A stretch of DNA of 64,000 nt from an uncultured Pelagibacteraceae bacterium. Its GTDB lineage: Bacteria; Pseudomonadota; Alphaproteobacteria; Pelagibacterales; Pelagibacteraceae. A model generated the notes under the pieces. That model worked only from the letters and a program-made list of their open reading frames with translations. It was not told the DNA's origin and made no database searches. Position 1 is the stretch's first letter, and every line of letters begins with the position of its first letter. The DNA lies in contig CACEVB010000004.1 in NCBI GenBank assembly GCA_902562875.1, forward strand, positions 1-64,000. The letters run 5' to 3'. The translations under genes were made by a program, and so were the position numbers. Positions 39,374 through 48,372 of this stretch are shown in pieces.

Positions 39374-39501
39374 TTACAACTCATAAGTTAAAGGTTATTA
39401 CTACACAACCCAAATATTCACAAGAGATGTATAACAAAACTGAAAAAAAACAATTTTTTCTTTTGAACAATTTTGACTTTAGAATAAGTTAATATACGAA
39501 T

Positions 39502-39963
39502 ATGTCTCTTAGAGAAAAAATTGAAACTGAATATAAAATTGCGGTTAAATCAAAGGATAAAAACAAAATATCAACTTATAGGTTAATTCTATCTGGCATA
39601 AAAGACTTAGATATTACAAATAGGTCAGGTGTAAACAAAAGAGATACCGTTGATTCTGATATTTTAAAGCTTCTAAGAAAAATGATTAAACAAAGAAACG
39701 AATCGATTGAGATTTATAAAAAAAATAATAGGGAGGATTTATTTAAAATAGAACAGAATGAGGTAGAATTATTGTCAAAATATCTCCCTAAACAACTATC
39801 AGAAGATGAAACAAAAAAATTATGTTCAGATTTAGTTCAAAAATTAGAAGTTAAAAATATTAAAGATATTGGAAAAATTATGGGAGAGCTTAAAAAAAAC
39901 CATTCAGATAATATTGATTTTTCAATAGCTGGAAAAATTATAAAAGAAATTTTAAATAATTAA
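39502..39963 (+). CDS. yqeY: GatB/YqeY-domain protein
   Basis: A 153-residue protein beginning MSLREKIETEYKIAVKSKDK, with LRKMIKQRNESIEIYKKNNR near residue 58 and KYLPKQLSEDE near residue 94, matching the YqeY family. It shares the tRNA-binding tail domain of the amidotransferase subunit GatB, and its cellular role is not settled. In alphaproteobacteria it commonly precedes dnaG and rpoD with carA divergent on the other side, as here. It shares one base with dnaG. Confidence 0.93.
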   Translation: MSLREKIETEYKIAVKSKDKNKISTYRLILSGIKDLDITNRSGVNKRDTVDSDILKLLRKMIKQRNESIEIYKKNNREDLFKIEQNEVELLSKYLPKQLSEDETKKLCSDLVQKLEVKNIKDIGKIMGELKKNHSDNIDFSIAGKIIKEILNN

Positions 39964-41735
39964 TGAAATATCCTAAAGAATATTTGGAGGAAATTAAAAC
40001 AAGACTAAAGGTGTCTACTGTAGTTTCCAAATCAATAAATTTGAAAAAAAGAGGCAAAGAGTTTGTGGGGTTATCTCCTTTTAAAAATGAAAAAACACCC
40101 TCATTTACTGTTAATGATGAAAAAGGATTTTATCATTGTTTTAGCACAGGAGAGCACGGTAACATTTTTGATTTCATCATGAAAACCCAGAATTTAAAAT
40201 TTGGAGAAACAGTAAGGTCTCTTGCAAATTTAGCTGGGATGAGGCCTTATGTCTTTTCAAAGGAAGAGGAGGAAAGAGAAAAAAAATTAAAAGAATATGT
40301 TTCAGTATTTAATGAGTATGTAAATATTTGTCATTATAATATTTTAAATAAACAAAATAATTTAGTTCAAGATTATTTAAAAAAAAGGAATCTATCTGTT
40401 GAAATATTAAAATACTTCAAGATAGGTTTTAATGAAGATAATAAAGACCTTTATGAAAAACTAAAAATTAATCACAATGAAAATACTTTAAAGGATACAG
40501 GTTTATTTTATTATGATGAAAAACAAAAAAAATTTGTTGAAAAATTTAGAAACAGATTAATTTTTCCAATATATAATATTACAAATAATCCTATAGGTAT
40601 AGGTGGAAGAATAATTGAAAATAAAAATTATTTAGCCAAATATATTAATTCACCCGAAACTCCTTTTTTTAAAAAGGGATCAAATTTATATAATTTAAAT
40701 AATGTTAGAAATTTATCGAATAAAATTGAGACAGTTTATGTTGTGGAGGGTTATATGGATGTTGTTGGAATGGTAAAGAATGGAGTAAAAAATGTTGTGG
40801 CAAATTTGGGAACAGCATTAACAGATAAGCAAATACAAATATTAAATCAATTTTTCCATCATATAATAATCTGTTTCGATGCTGATTTAAGTGGAAAAAA
40901 TGCTGCACTAAAAGTTGCTGAAAATTTTATAATTAATCTCAATCCTGAAAAAAAAATTTCCTTTTTGTTTTTACCAGATGGGGAAGACCCGGATAGTTAT
41001 ATTACTAAATATAAAAAAAATAATTTTGAAAAATATTCAAAAGAAAAGCTAATATCTATTCATCAATTTATTTATGAAAGTTATAAAAATCTAATTGATG
41101 ATAGCCCATCAACTTTAGCAATTTTTGAAAAAAAACTCAGAGGAATTGCTTATTCAATTAAAGATGAATTTATAAAGAAATATACTTTAGAATATTTCTT
41201 AAGACAAATAGAGGAATTTACACCAAGTATAAAATTAAGTAGTCAGAAAAAAATAAACAAATATGCGAAATCGTTAAATACTACCCAAAATCACTATAAC
41301 GAAAGTAAATCATTGTCAGCTGTTGAAATTAAAGAATTTTCTTTAATATATATTATATTTAAAAACTTAAAATTTTTTAAAAAGAATTTAAATCTAATTA
41401 ATAATGTAAAGCTTTTTAGTTTAGATAATTCTATAATTTTAAAAAAAATTATTTATGGGCTCGAAGAAAAAAATATATTAAATTTTGAAGACCTAGAAAT
41501 TGAACCACAGGTTTTGAATAGGATAACTAAGTTTGCTTCAATTAAACACATATTAGATAAAAATGATTTCACTGAGCAAAATATAATTTTTTATCTTGAG
41601 GAAATTAAAAGAGATTTAAAAAATTTAGAATTGGAATTAAGAATCGAAGAATTGGAATCTAAATTTTCTAAAGATTTTAGTGAAAATACATTTAATGAGC
41701 TTAAAGAGCTAAAAAAACAGCAAAAAATCAACTAA
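39963..41735 (+). CDS. dnaG: DNA primase
   Basis: Makes RNA primers for replication. The 590-residue protein has the N-terminal domain (GLSPFKNEKTPSFTVNDEKGFYHCFSTG-like region around residues 35-62), the TOPRIM core with VYVVEGYMDVVG near residue 258 and CFDADLSGKNAA near residue 301, and a helical C-terminal domain for helicase contact. The zinc-binding site is degraded: of the usual C-H-C-C set only one cysteine (in YHCF) is retained. That pattern occurs in other alphaproteobacterial primases as far as I recall. rpoD follows after 65 bp. Confidence 0.95.
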   Translation: MKYPKEYLEEIKTRLKVSTVVSKSINLKKRGKEFVGLSPFKNEKTPSFTVNDEKGFYHCFSTGEHGNIFDFIMKTQNLKFGETVRSLANLAGMRPYVFSKEEEEREKKLKEYVSVFNEYVNICHYNILNKQNNLVQDYLKKRNLSVEILKYFKIGFNEDNKDLYEKLKINHNENTLKDTGLFYYDEKQKKFVEKFRNRLIFPIYNITNNPIGIGGRIIENKNYLAKYINSPETPFFKKGSNLYNLNNVRNLSNKIETVYVVEGYMDVVGMVKNGVKNVVANLGTALTDKQIQILNQFFHHIIICFDADLSGKNAALKVAENFIINLNPEKKISFLFLPDGEDPDSYITKYKKNNFEKYSKEKLISIHQFIYESYKNLIDDSPSTLAIFEKKLRGIAYSIKDEFIKKYTLEYFLRQIEEFTPSIKLSSQKKINKYAKSLNTTQNHYNESKSLSAVEIKEFSLIYIIFKNLKFFKKNLNLINNVKLFSLDNSIILKKIIYGLEEKNILNFEDLEIEPQVLNRITKFASIKHILDKNDFTEQNIIFYLEEIKRDLKNLELELRIEELESKFSKDFSENTFNELKELKKQQKIN

Positions 41736-41800
41736 TTTGATAAAATTTCAAATAGATTTTTTCATTTAACATATTATATAGGTAACTCGTATTTTTTGTT

Positions 41801-43648
41801 GTGGAAAGAATAATTACAAAATCATTTGCTAGATTAATGGGTCGGGGAACTCATAGGGGCTTTATTACCTATGAAGAATTAAATAAATCTTTAGGAAAAA
41901 GGAATTTGTCACAAGACAATTTATGTCAAGCTTTTATACATATTCTTGACGAAAATATAACTCTTGTTGAAAAAAAATCAGATTTTAAAGTTTTAAGAAA
42001 AAAAGATGGATCTAGCAAAGAGGAAGGCAAAACAATAGAAAAAAGTGACGACCCAATAAGAATGTATTTAAGAGAAATGGGTGGTGTAGAACTTCTTTCA
42101 AGAGAAGGTGAAATTGCTATTGCAAAAAGAATAGAAGCTGGAAAAGACGTAATGTTAAATGCTTTATCTCAAAGTCCAATAACAGCAAATCAATTTTTTA
42201 ATTGGAATAACAAACTTCAGAAAGATGAAATATTAGTTAGAGAGATAATAGATATAGATACTAATTATATGGAAGATGACGATAGTAGTTCTACATCTAA
42301 AACTAAAAAAAATGAAAATGAAAATGAAAATGGAAGTGAAGGAACGACGTCCGAAAAAGAAAACGAAAATGCTGACGATGAATTTAATCCAACACTAGCA
42401 GCAATGGAAAATGAAATTAAACCGAAAGTTCTCATGACCATTCATAATTTAACAAAAGAGTATAATAAACTTATTAAATATCAAAAAGAGAAAATAGATT
42501 GTATTTTAAATTCTCAAATATTTTCAAATTCAAAAGAAAAAAATTATAAGAAAATAGTTGATAATATTTTAGAAAATATTAAATCACTACAATTATCCCC
42601 ATCTGTTTTGGAAGAACTGGTGCAAAAACATTATTTTGAAAATAAAAAAATTATTTCACTTGAGGGAAATCTTCTTAGACTTGCATTGGATAATAAAATT
42701 TCAAGAGATGAATTTATAAAATTTTATATTGGGAATGAAATAAATCCAAATCTAAAAAGTTTCTTAGACACAAATGAAACCTGGAAAAAATTTTTCCAAA
42801 AAAATAAAGAAGAATTTAAAAATACTCGAGAGAGACTTATAGAAATAAGTAATAAAATCGGTATATCAGTTACAGATTATAAAAAATTAGTCAGCAGAAT
42901 CCAAAAAGGTGAAAAAGAGTCCAGATTAGCGAAGAAGGAAATGGTCGAGGCTAATTTAAGATTGGTTATATCAATCGCAAAAAAATATACTAATAGAGGA
43001 TTACAATTTTTAGACTTAATCCAAGAGGGGAACATTGGGTTAATGAAAGCTGTAGATAAGTTTGAATATAGAAGAGGATATAAATTTTCAACTTATGCAA
43101 CATGGTGGATTAGACAGGCCATAACAAGATCAATTGCAGATCAAGCACGAACAATTAGAATTCCTGTTCATATGATCGAAACAATTAATAAAATTGTTAG
43201 AACACAAAGATTAATATTAAGTGAATTTGGTCGTGAGGCAACACCCGAGGAACTAGCAAAGAAATTAAGAATGCCTTTAGAAAAAGTAAGGAAAGTTTTA
43301 AAGATTTCAAAAGAACCAGTATCATTAGAAAAACCTGTTGGAGATGAAGAGGATAGCAGTCTAGGTGATTTCATAGAGGATACAAAAGCTCTTGCACCAT
43401 TAGAACAAGCAATAAAATCAAACTTAAGTGAGGCAACTACAAAAATTTTATCTACCTTAACTCCTAGGGAAGAAAGAGTGTTAAGAATGAGATTTGGTGT
43501 AGGTATGAACACCGACCATACTCTCGAGGAAGTTGGCTTACAATTTTCAGTTACAAGAGAAAGAATTAGGCAAATTGAGGCAAAAGCGTTAAGAAAATTA
43601 AAACACCCTAGCAGATCTAAACAGTTGAAAAGTTTTTTAGAAAGTTAA
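41801..43648 (+). CDS. rpoD: RNA polymerase primary sigma factor (sigma-70)
   Basis: Housekeeping sigma factor of 615 residues. Region 1.1 begins near residue 20 ([12 protein letters not shown]), then an acidic, low-complexity insert (about residues 160-200, rich in Glu, Asn and Ser). Region 1.2 is [22 protein letters not shown] near residue 85. Region 2 has [39 protein letters not shown] in residues 385-423, and the -35 contacting helix ends [17 protein letters not shown] near residue 585. The start is GTG at 41801. It is the third gene of the yqeY-dnaG-rpoD unit. Confidence 0.97.
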   Translation: MERIITKSFARLMGRGTHRGFITYEELNKSLGKRNLSQDNLCQAFIHILDENITLVEKKSDFKVLRKKDGSSKEEGKTIEKSDDPIRMYLREMGGVELLSREGEIAIAKRIEAGKDVMLNALSQSPITANQFFNWNNKLQKDEILVREIIDIDTNYMEDDDSSSTSKTKKNENENENGSEGTTSEKENENADDEFNPTLAAMENEIKPKVLMTIHNLTKEYNKLIKYQKEKIDCILNSQIFSNSKEKNYKKIVDNILENIKSLQLSPSVLEELVQKHYFENKKIISLEGNLLRLALDNKISRDEFIKFYIGNEINPNLKSFLDTNETWKKFFQKNKEEFKNTRERLIEISNKIGISVTDYKKLVSRIQKGEKESRLAKKEMVEANLRLVISIAKKYTNRGLQFLDLIQEGNIGLMKAVDKFEYRRGYKFSTYATWWIRQAITRSIADQARTIRIPVHMIETINKIVRTQRLILSEFGREATPEELAKKLRMPLEKVRKVLKISKEPVSLEKPVGDEEDSSLGDFIEDTKALAPLEQAIKSNLSEATTKILSTLTPREERVLRMRFGVGMNTDHTLEEVGLQFSVTRERIRQIEAKALRKLKHPSRSKQLKSFLES

Positions 43649-43698
43649 ACAATTAAACTTAATTACTAACTATTTTAGACTAAATTAAATTTAATAGT

Positions 43699-44964
43699 AT
43701 GATTGAATATTATCAAAGTAGAATATTTTCTTTTTTTTTAATTATAATACCAGTTTCAATAATTCTAGGATCTTCGATTTCTTTAACTAATATTATTTGC
43801 CTAGGATTTTTAACATTTTTTTTTATATTTAAAAAAAATTATAGTCAAGTCTTCTATACTTTACCTATAAAATTATTATTTTTAATATACTTATATTTAA
43901 TTTTTAACACTTTAATATCTATAGATCCCTTAATAACTTTAAGTAGAAATTTTGGTTTTATAAGATTTATATTTTTGTTTATTTTCATAAACTATTTTTT
44001 TTATAGTTTTAAAAAATTTGATATCTTTAAGTTTTGGTTAATATTTCTAATAGTTGTTTTAATTGACTCGTATGTCGAAGTAATTTCAGGTACAAATATA
44101 CTAGGATATGGCAATTTATATGGAGATAGGATTGTTAGTTTTTTTAAAGATGAACCAGTAGTTGCAGCTTTTTTCAATGGTTTTTTATTAATACTTATTG
44201 GATATTTAGCAAATAATATAAATGGTAATAATAAGAAACTAATATTATTTTTTGCAATAACATTATCTTTTCTAATTTGTATTTTTCTAACCGGAGAAAG
44301 ATCGAATACTATAAAAATTTTATTTGCTTTTATAATTTTTTTATCAATATGTAATTTTATAAGTTTTAAAAAAAAAATATTAACGTTTTTTATATTCTTG
44401 TCTTTAATTAGTGTAATATTTTTAAACTCAAATTTTTTAAAATATAGATTTATAAGCTTATTAAAATATGATTTTTTAGCGATAAAAGAATTTATATTTT
44501 CTAATAAAAACGAAATAAATGTAAATAAAAGTATTTATTTAAGTCTTTATTATTCTGGCTATCAAGTGTTTAAGGAAAATTTTTTATTTGGTGTTGGTAA
44601 TAAAAATTACAGGATTGTTACATGTGATAAGGATAAATCAACTTTAAATAGACATTTTTATTGTATGACTCATCCTCATCAGATATATTTTGAATTATTA
44701 TCAGAACACGGTTTAATAGGAACAATTATACTTTTAGTTTTATTTTTTACACTCATTTTTAAATACATAAAAATTATAATTAATAGTAGAAATCATATTC
44801 AGCTTGGGTGTTTACTATATTTATTAATTAATTTTTTACCGATTTTACCAAGCGGATCTTTTTTTAGTGATTTTAATATTACTTTATTCTTTATAAATTT
44901 ATCTATAATGTATGCTGTTAATGACAAAACTAATATATTTAATGAAATAAACCGGGGCCGTTAG
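43699..44964 (+). CDS. O-antigen-ligase-like membrane protein
   Basis: A 421-residue integral membrane protein with about eleven hydrophobic segments and one large outer loop. The loop ends with MTHPHQIYFELLSEHGLIG near residue 325, the H-P-H-x-x-Y/F-x-E signature of Wzy-like ligases and O-antigen polymerases. RSN in GERSNT near residue 200 supplies the conserved arginine. It would join a polysaccharide to lipid A core or a similar acceptor. It is outside the hypervariable block and stands alone. Its last 10 bases, including the stop codon, lie inside the tRNA-Val gene. Confidence 0.8.
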   Translation: MIEYYQSRIFSFFLIIIPVSIILGSSISLTNIICLGFLTFFFIFKKNYSQVFYTLPIKLLFLIYLYLIFNTLISIDPLITLSRNFGFIRFIFLFIFINYFFYSFKKFDIFKFWLIFLIVVLIDSYVEVISGTNILGYGNLYGDRIVSFFKDEPVVAAFFNGFLLILIGYLANNINGNNKKLILFFAITLSFLICIFLTGERSNTIKILFAFIIFLSICNFISFKKKILTFFIFLSLISVIFLNSNFLKYRFISLLKYDFLAIKEFIFSNKNEINVNKSIYLSLYYSGYQVFKENFLFGVGNKNYRIVTCDKDKSTLNRHFYCMTHPHQIYFELLSEHGLIGTIILLVLFFTLIFKYIKIIINSRNHIQLGCLLYLLINFLPILPSGSFFSDFNITLFFINLSIMYAVNDKTNIFNEINRGR

Positions 44965-45029
44965 CTCAATAGTAGAGTACTGCATTGACATTGCAGGGGT
45001 AGTTGGAGCGTAACCAACACGGCCCACCA
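44955..45029 (+). tRNA. tRNA-Val (GAC) with an altered elbow
   Basis: A 75 nt tRNA with encoded CCA. The acceptor stem GGGCCGT/ACGGCCC and anticodon stem CTGCA/TGCAG are perfect, and the loop TTGACAT gives anticodon GAC. The T stem GTTGG/CCAAC is intact but its loop is AGCGTAA instead of TTCRANN. The D loop AATAGTA lacks G18. The 5' end lies inside the coding end of the upstream membrane protein. Confidence 0.85.
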
Positions 45030-45092
45030 TTATCGATAATTAAAGAACACTTGATAGAAAAAGAAAAAAACAGTAAAAACATAATTTTTAAA

Positions 45093-45169
45093 GGGCCTGT
45101 AGCTCAGTTGGTTAGAGCAGTACACTCATAATGTATTGGTCCCAGGTTCGAGTCCTGGCGGGCCCACCA
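45093..45169 (+). tRNA. tRNA with CAU anticodon, probably tRNA-Ile2 (lysidine), possibly elongator Met
   Basis: A 77 nt tRNA with encoded CCA, a paired G1-C72 end (so not the initiator), anticodon loop CTCATAA, and a normal T loop TTCGAGT. The acceptor stem carries C4-G69 and C5-G68, features reported for lysidine-modified tRNA-Ile recognised by TilS. tRNA-Met elongator cannot be excluded by eye. It lies 63 bp after tRNA-Val on the same strand. Confidence 0.85.
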
Positions 45170-45197
45170 AACTTTTTTTAATTTTTAAACTATATAC

Positions 45198-45791
45198 TTA
45201 GTTTTTATTAAAATTCCTTAAAGTTTGAAAGAGCACCTCAACTTCTCCGTCTGCACCATTAATAACTGAATTAAATTCTTCTCTTTGTGTTCTTGCTAAA
45301 CTGAGTCCCTCTATTATTAAATCTCTAATTAAAGGGTTTTTGGGATTTTTAGTATAAACTCTCCAGTCAATTTTTATTTCAGGTCTTTTATCGTCTGCAA
45401 CTAGTATAGATGAAACAATAGTATATTTTTCGTTTAAATATTTTTGAGAAATAACATTAATTTTAGGATCTGAATATTCCGACAATCTACTAGAAAAACT
45501 TTTTAAAAAATATTGATTAAATAAAACGGTATATTCTCTTAATTGTTCTTCACTAATTATTTTTTTATATTTTCCAAGCGTGTACATCCCGATTCCATTA
45601 ATATCAACACTATCTTTAGCTAAAGAAATTAATTGTTGAGATTTTTGGTTTTTTTCAATGTTTTGCTTTAAAATAGATGATGCTTTCGACGTAACTTCTT
45701 TTATAAATTCTTCTGGTGTTTGAGCATAAGCAGAGTTTAACGAAAAGATTATAAATATTATAAGAATTTTGTTAGTAAAATTTTTTAACAT
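45198..45791 (-). CDS. mlaC: MlaC-type phospholipid-binding periplasmic protein
   Basis: The periplasmic carrier of the Mla system, which returns misplaced phospholipids from the outer to the inner membrane. It is 197 residues with a signal peptide in residues 1-23 (ending NSAYA) and the family pattern of alternating strands and helices, with GKYKKIISEEQLREYTVLFNQYF near residues 73-95 and DWRVYTKN near residue 145. It lies 12 bp after mlaA. The MlaD/E/F inner-membrane complex is not in the window. Confidence 0.9.
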   Translation of the reverse strand: MLKNFTNKILIIFIIFSLNSAYAQTPEEFIKEVTSKASSILKQNIEKNQKSQQLISLAKDSVDINGIGMYTLGKYKKIISEEQLREYTVLFNQYFLKSFSSRLSEYSDPKINVISQKYLNEKYTIVSSILVADDKRPEIKIDWRVYTKNPKNPLIRDLIIEGLSLARTQREEFNSVINGADGEVEVLFQTLRNFNKN

Positions 45792-45803
45792 TCAGATAAT
45801 GAA

Positions 45804-46589
45804 TTAATTGGTTTCTATTTCTTCCCAATCACTGTCGTCCATAGTATCAATTATTTCATCAGAATTTAAAATTCTTTTTTTTCTATCCTGCAAATATAAA
45901 CTTTTTACTGATGCATAAAAATCAATAGAATTTTGTTCTAAATTATTAAATGATTCAATATTTTTTGCTCTAAAATCTACACCAGTTAAACCACGTGATG
46001 CATAATAATCAAAATCTGAAAAATATCTTGTATCTTCATCAACAGTGATATTGTACCATGCGTTACCACCAGAATAATTTATAAGTGAGGCTGATGCGTC
46101 TCTCAAGGTAGATGGACCTAATACTGGGAGAACAAGGTAGCATCCTTCTCCAACTCCCCATGTAGCTAGTGTTTGTCCCCAATCCTCTTTTTCGTAATCA
46201 TTTAATCCAATTTTAGATGCAGGATCAAATATTCCTAAAATACCAATTGTAGAATTCACAACAAATCTTGCGCTGTTTTTACCTGCTAATCCGATATCAC
46301 CTTGTAAAACATTATTTGGTATTGTCACTACAAGTGAAATGTTGTTTAGTGCATTGCTTGTGCCCTTTCTAAATGCAGATGGTAGTAATCTATAACCTTT
46401 TGCCACAGGTTCAATAATTATTTGATCCAAAGCTTGATTAAATGCAAATACACCCCTGTTCAGACCTTCAAAACAATCTTTAGTCTCACCATTAGTTTTT
46501 TTTGACATTTCGATATTACCATCGGTGTCAGCGAAACAATTAGTTATTAAAGCTAAATATGTTATTAAAATGAAAACAAATTTTTTCAT
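45804..46589 (-). CDS. mlaA: MlaA/VacJ-family outer-membrane protein
   Basis: A 261-residue component of the Mla phospholipid-trafficking pathway at the outer membrane. After the signal peptide come FEGLNRGVFAFNQALDQIIIEPVAKGYR near residue 40, SARFVVNSTIGILGIFDPASK near residue 105 and DWGQTLATWGVGEGCYLVLPVLGPSTLRD near residue 137, the standard VacJ blocks. The lipobox is weak: I-T-N-C (cysteine 18) has Asn before the Cys, so cleavage after the next alanine cannot be ruled out. It is transcribed with mlaC. Confidence 0.92.
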   Translation of the reverse strand: MKKFVFILITYLALITNCFADTDGNIEMSKKTNGETKDCFEGLNRGVFAFNQALDQIIIEPVAKGYRLLPSAFRKGTSNALNNISLVVTIPNNVLQGDIGLAGKNSARFVVNSTIGILGIFDPASKIGLNDYEKEDWGQTLATWGVGEGCYLVLPVLGPSTLRDASASLINYSGGNAWYNITVDEDTRYFSDFDYYASRGLTGVDFRAKNIESFNNLEQNSIDFYASVKSLYLQDRKKRILNSDEIIDTMDDSDWEEIETN

Positions 46590-46654
46590 GTTCTAATTGT
46601 ATAATGTTTCTTTTATCAATGTAAATCGTAAATTACTATGGTAAAAACCCTTAA

Positions 46655-47377
46655 ATGAGGGGCAATATTTCAATAAATTACTCACCTAATTTTTCGCCTA
46701 TTAAGAGAAACTATAGTAAAATTAAATTCATTATTTTACATTATACAGGAATGAAGAGCGAAATTAAGGCCATAAGACGTCTAACATCTGTCCTTTCGAA
46801 AGTAAGTTGTCATTACTTTGTAAGTGAAAAAGGAAATGTAATTCAAATGGTACCGGAGAAATATGTTGCATGGCACGCTGGTAAATCATGTTGGAAAAAA
46901 TATAAATTTCTGAATGATTACTCAATAGGAATTGAAATCCATAATAAAGGTCATGAAAATGGATATTTAAATTTTAAAAAAAAACAAATTAATCAATTAT
47001 TAAAATTGTTAAAAACATTGAAAAAAAAATATAAAATAAATAAAAATAATATTCTTGGCCATTCAGATATTTCTTATAATCGAAAAAAAGATCCAGGAGA
47101 AAAATTTCCTTGGAAAATTTTAGCTAAAAAAAAACTTATAAACTGGTATCATATTTCAAATAAACAAAAAACAAAGATAAGATCTGTACAAATAAACTAT
47201 TTACAAAAAAAAAAGTTTCTCAACAACCTTAAAAAAATAGGATATTCAAAAGCAAAGAACTCGATAGAGAACAAAAAATTAATAATAGCTTTTCAAAGAA
47301 AATATAGACAAGATTTAATTAATGGAATTGTAGATAAAGAATGCTATGAAATATCAAATAAAGTCAATAAATATTGA
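46655..47377 (+). CDS. N-acetylmuramoyl-L-alanine amidase (Amidase_2, AmiD/AmpD-like)
   Basis: A 240-residue zinc amidase that cleaves the bond between muramic acid and the stem peptide. Zinc ligands are visible in FIILHYTG near residue 26 and in LGHSDISYNRKKDPGEKFPW near residue 133, and VAWHAGKSCW near residue 69 lines the active site. The C-terminal 65 residues resemble a peptidoglycan-binding domain. There is no signal peptide, so it is cytoplasmic (AmpD-like recycling) or exported by another route. It is divergent from mlaA. Confidence 0.86.
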   Translation: MRGNISINYSPNFSPIKRNYSKIKFIILHYTGMKSEIKAIRRLTSVLSKVSCHYFVSEKGNVIQMVPEKYVAWHAGKSCWKKYKFLNDYSIGIEIHNKGHENGYLNFKKKQINQLLKLLKTLKKKYKINKNNILGHSDISYNRKKDPGEKFPWKILAKKKLINWYHISNKQKTKIRSVQINYLQKKKFLNNLKKIGYSKAKNSIENKKLIIAFQRKYRQDLINGIVDKECYEISNKVNKY

Positions 47378-47388
47378 ATTTTTTTATC

Positions 47389-47416
47389 TTGAAAAATTCT
47401 TAATAATAAATATTTT
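47389..47416 (+). promoter_or_regulatory. Candidate promoter of RNase P RNA
   Basis: TTGAAA (47389-47394) and TATTTT (47411-47416) are separated by 16 bp. The predicted start near 47423 agrees with the 5' strand of the closing stem of RNase P RNA. Confidence 0.5.
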
Positions 47417-47422
47417 AGTTTT

Positions 47423-47776
47423 GCTAGATAAACGACTTATCGCTTTTTTAAAAAAAAGAGGAAAGTCCGGGCTCTACAAAGACACGGTGCCAGTTAATTA
47501 CTGGCGGGGATGACCCTAGGGATAGTGCCACAGAAAACAAACCGCCTTATCAAGGCAAGGGTGAAAAGGTGTGGTAAGAGCACACCGGCTGCGTGGTAAC
47601 ATTCAGCGCATGGAAAACCCCACCGAGAGCAAGACTGAATAGAGATGACATTGTTTAATAAACTAAAAACAGTCTTTGGTTAGTCATCTGGGTTGGTTGC
47701 TTGAGCCTTAAAGTGATTTAAGGCCTAGATAAATGATAAGTTTAAACGACAGAACCCGGCTTACAGTTTATCTAGC
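47423..47776 (+). ncRNA. rnpB: RNase P RNA (class A)
   Basis: The catalytic RNA that trims tRNA 5' ends. The conserved P4 and core strands are present: GAGGAAAGTCCGGGCTC near 47458, the ACAGAAA block near 47531, GGTAAGAGC near 47573 and AGAACCCGGCTTA near 47751. The 5' end GCTAGATAAAC (47423-47433) pairs with GTTTATCTAGC (47766-47776), closing P1, which sets both ends. The total is about 354 nt, usual for alphaproteobacteria. It fills most of the gap between the amidase and mraZ. Confidence 0.95.
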
Positions 47777-47844
47777 CTCAAAAAATATAATAATTTCATA
47801 TTTATCTTAGAAACTTTCCTTGAATTTAAAGCCAAATATATGTG

Positions 47845-47873
47845 TTGACGCATCTATTTAAAACCCATAATAT
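47845..47873 (+). promoter_or_regulatory. Sigma-70 promoter of mraZ and the dcw cluster
   Basis: TTGACG (47845-47850), a 17 bp spacer, and TAATAT (47868-47873) form a near-consensus promoter. The predicted start lies about 47880, some 27 nt before the mraZ ATG. It is the only strong promoter seen ahead of the wall and division cluster. Confidence 0.75.
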
Positions 47874-47887
47874 CCCATAAAAACCCA
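47864..47887 (-). promoter_or_regulatory. Candidate MraZ operator: three CCCA (TGGG) repeats at 10 bp spacing
   Basis: CCCA occurs at 47864, 47874 and 47884, exactly one helical turn apart; on the other strand this is TGGG with 6 bp between units. E. coli MraZ binds repeats of TGGG separated by short spacers upstream of its own gene. Here the repeats straddle the -10 element and the start, so binding would block transcription. Identified by sequence only. Confidence 0.65.
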
Positions 47888-47906
47888 AATAAGGAATATA
47901 TGGAAT

Positions 47907-48362
47907 ATGTTTTTATCTACTTTCGAAAACAAATTGGACAAAAAAGGAAGAGTTTCTGTGCCAGCTACATTTAGATCATATCTTTCAGGTTTAGGGTATA
48001 ACGGCATTATTTGTTATCCATCATTTAATCACAATTGTTTAGAAGCCTGGTCACAAGATAGAATTGAGAAGATAACAAATGCAATTGATAATTTAAATCC
48101 ATTTGAAGAAAAAAAAGATTATTTTGCGACATCTATCTTATCTGAAAGTGTTAATTTACAATTCGATAATGAAGGAAGAATTTTATTAACTTCAGTATTA
48201 TTAAAACATGCAAAGATAAAAAATAGTGTTGTATTTGTCGGCCAAGGAAAAACATTCCAAATTTGGGAGCCGACATTACTCGAGAAATTTAAGGTAAAAG
48301 CAAAGAAGAAGTCAAATACTAATCGTTCGAACCTTAAATGGGAGCAAAAACTAAATAACTAG
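47907..48362 (+). CDS. mraZ: Transcriptional regulator MraZ
   Basis: A 151-residue regulator of the division and cell-wall cluster. It has two AbrB-like swapped-hairpin domains, each with the family D-x-x-G-R pattern: [13 protein letters not shown] near residue 9 and [12 protein letters not shown] near residue 92. It binds repeats in its own promoter and dampens or tunes dcw expression. The start is the ATG at 47907, with the weak purine run AAGGAA about 10 nt upstream. It ends 10 bp before ftsZ. Confidence 0.95.
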   Translation: MFLSTFENKLDKKGRVSVPATFRSYLSGLGYNGIICYPSFNHNCLEAWSQDRIEKITNAIDNLNPFEEKKDYFATSILSESVNLQFDNEGRILLTSVLLKHAKIKNSVVFVGQGKTFQIWEPTLLEKFKVKAKKKSNTNRSNLKWEQKLNN

Positions 48363-48369
48363 AGGGGGA
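48362..48369 (+). promoter_or_regulatory. Strong Shine-Dalgarno of ftsZ
   Basis: GAGGGGGA lies 3 nt before the ftsZ ATG at 48373, overlapping the last gene's stop region. It stands out in DNA where most starts have no visible purine run, and suggests FtsZ is translated more strongly than MraZ from the shared message. Confidence 0.55.
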
Positions 48370-48372
48370 AAA

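Noticed and set aside
39463..39501. TTGAAC/TTGACT and TAATAT before yqeY as a promoter giving a leaderless message
   Set aside because: The spacings (21 and 11 bp) do not fit a sigma-70 promoter, so no call was made.
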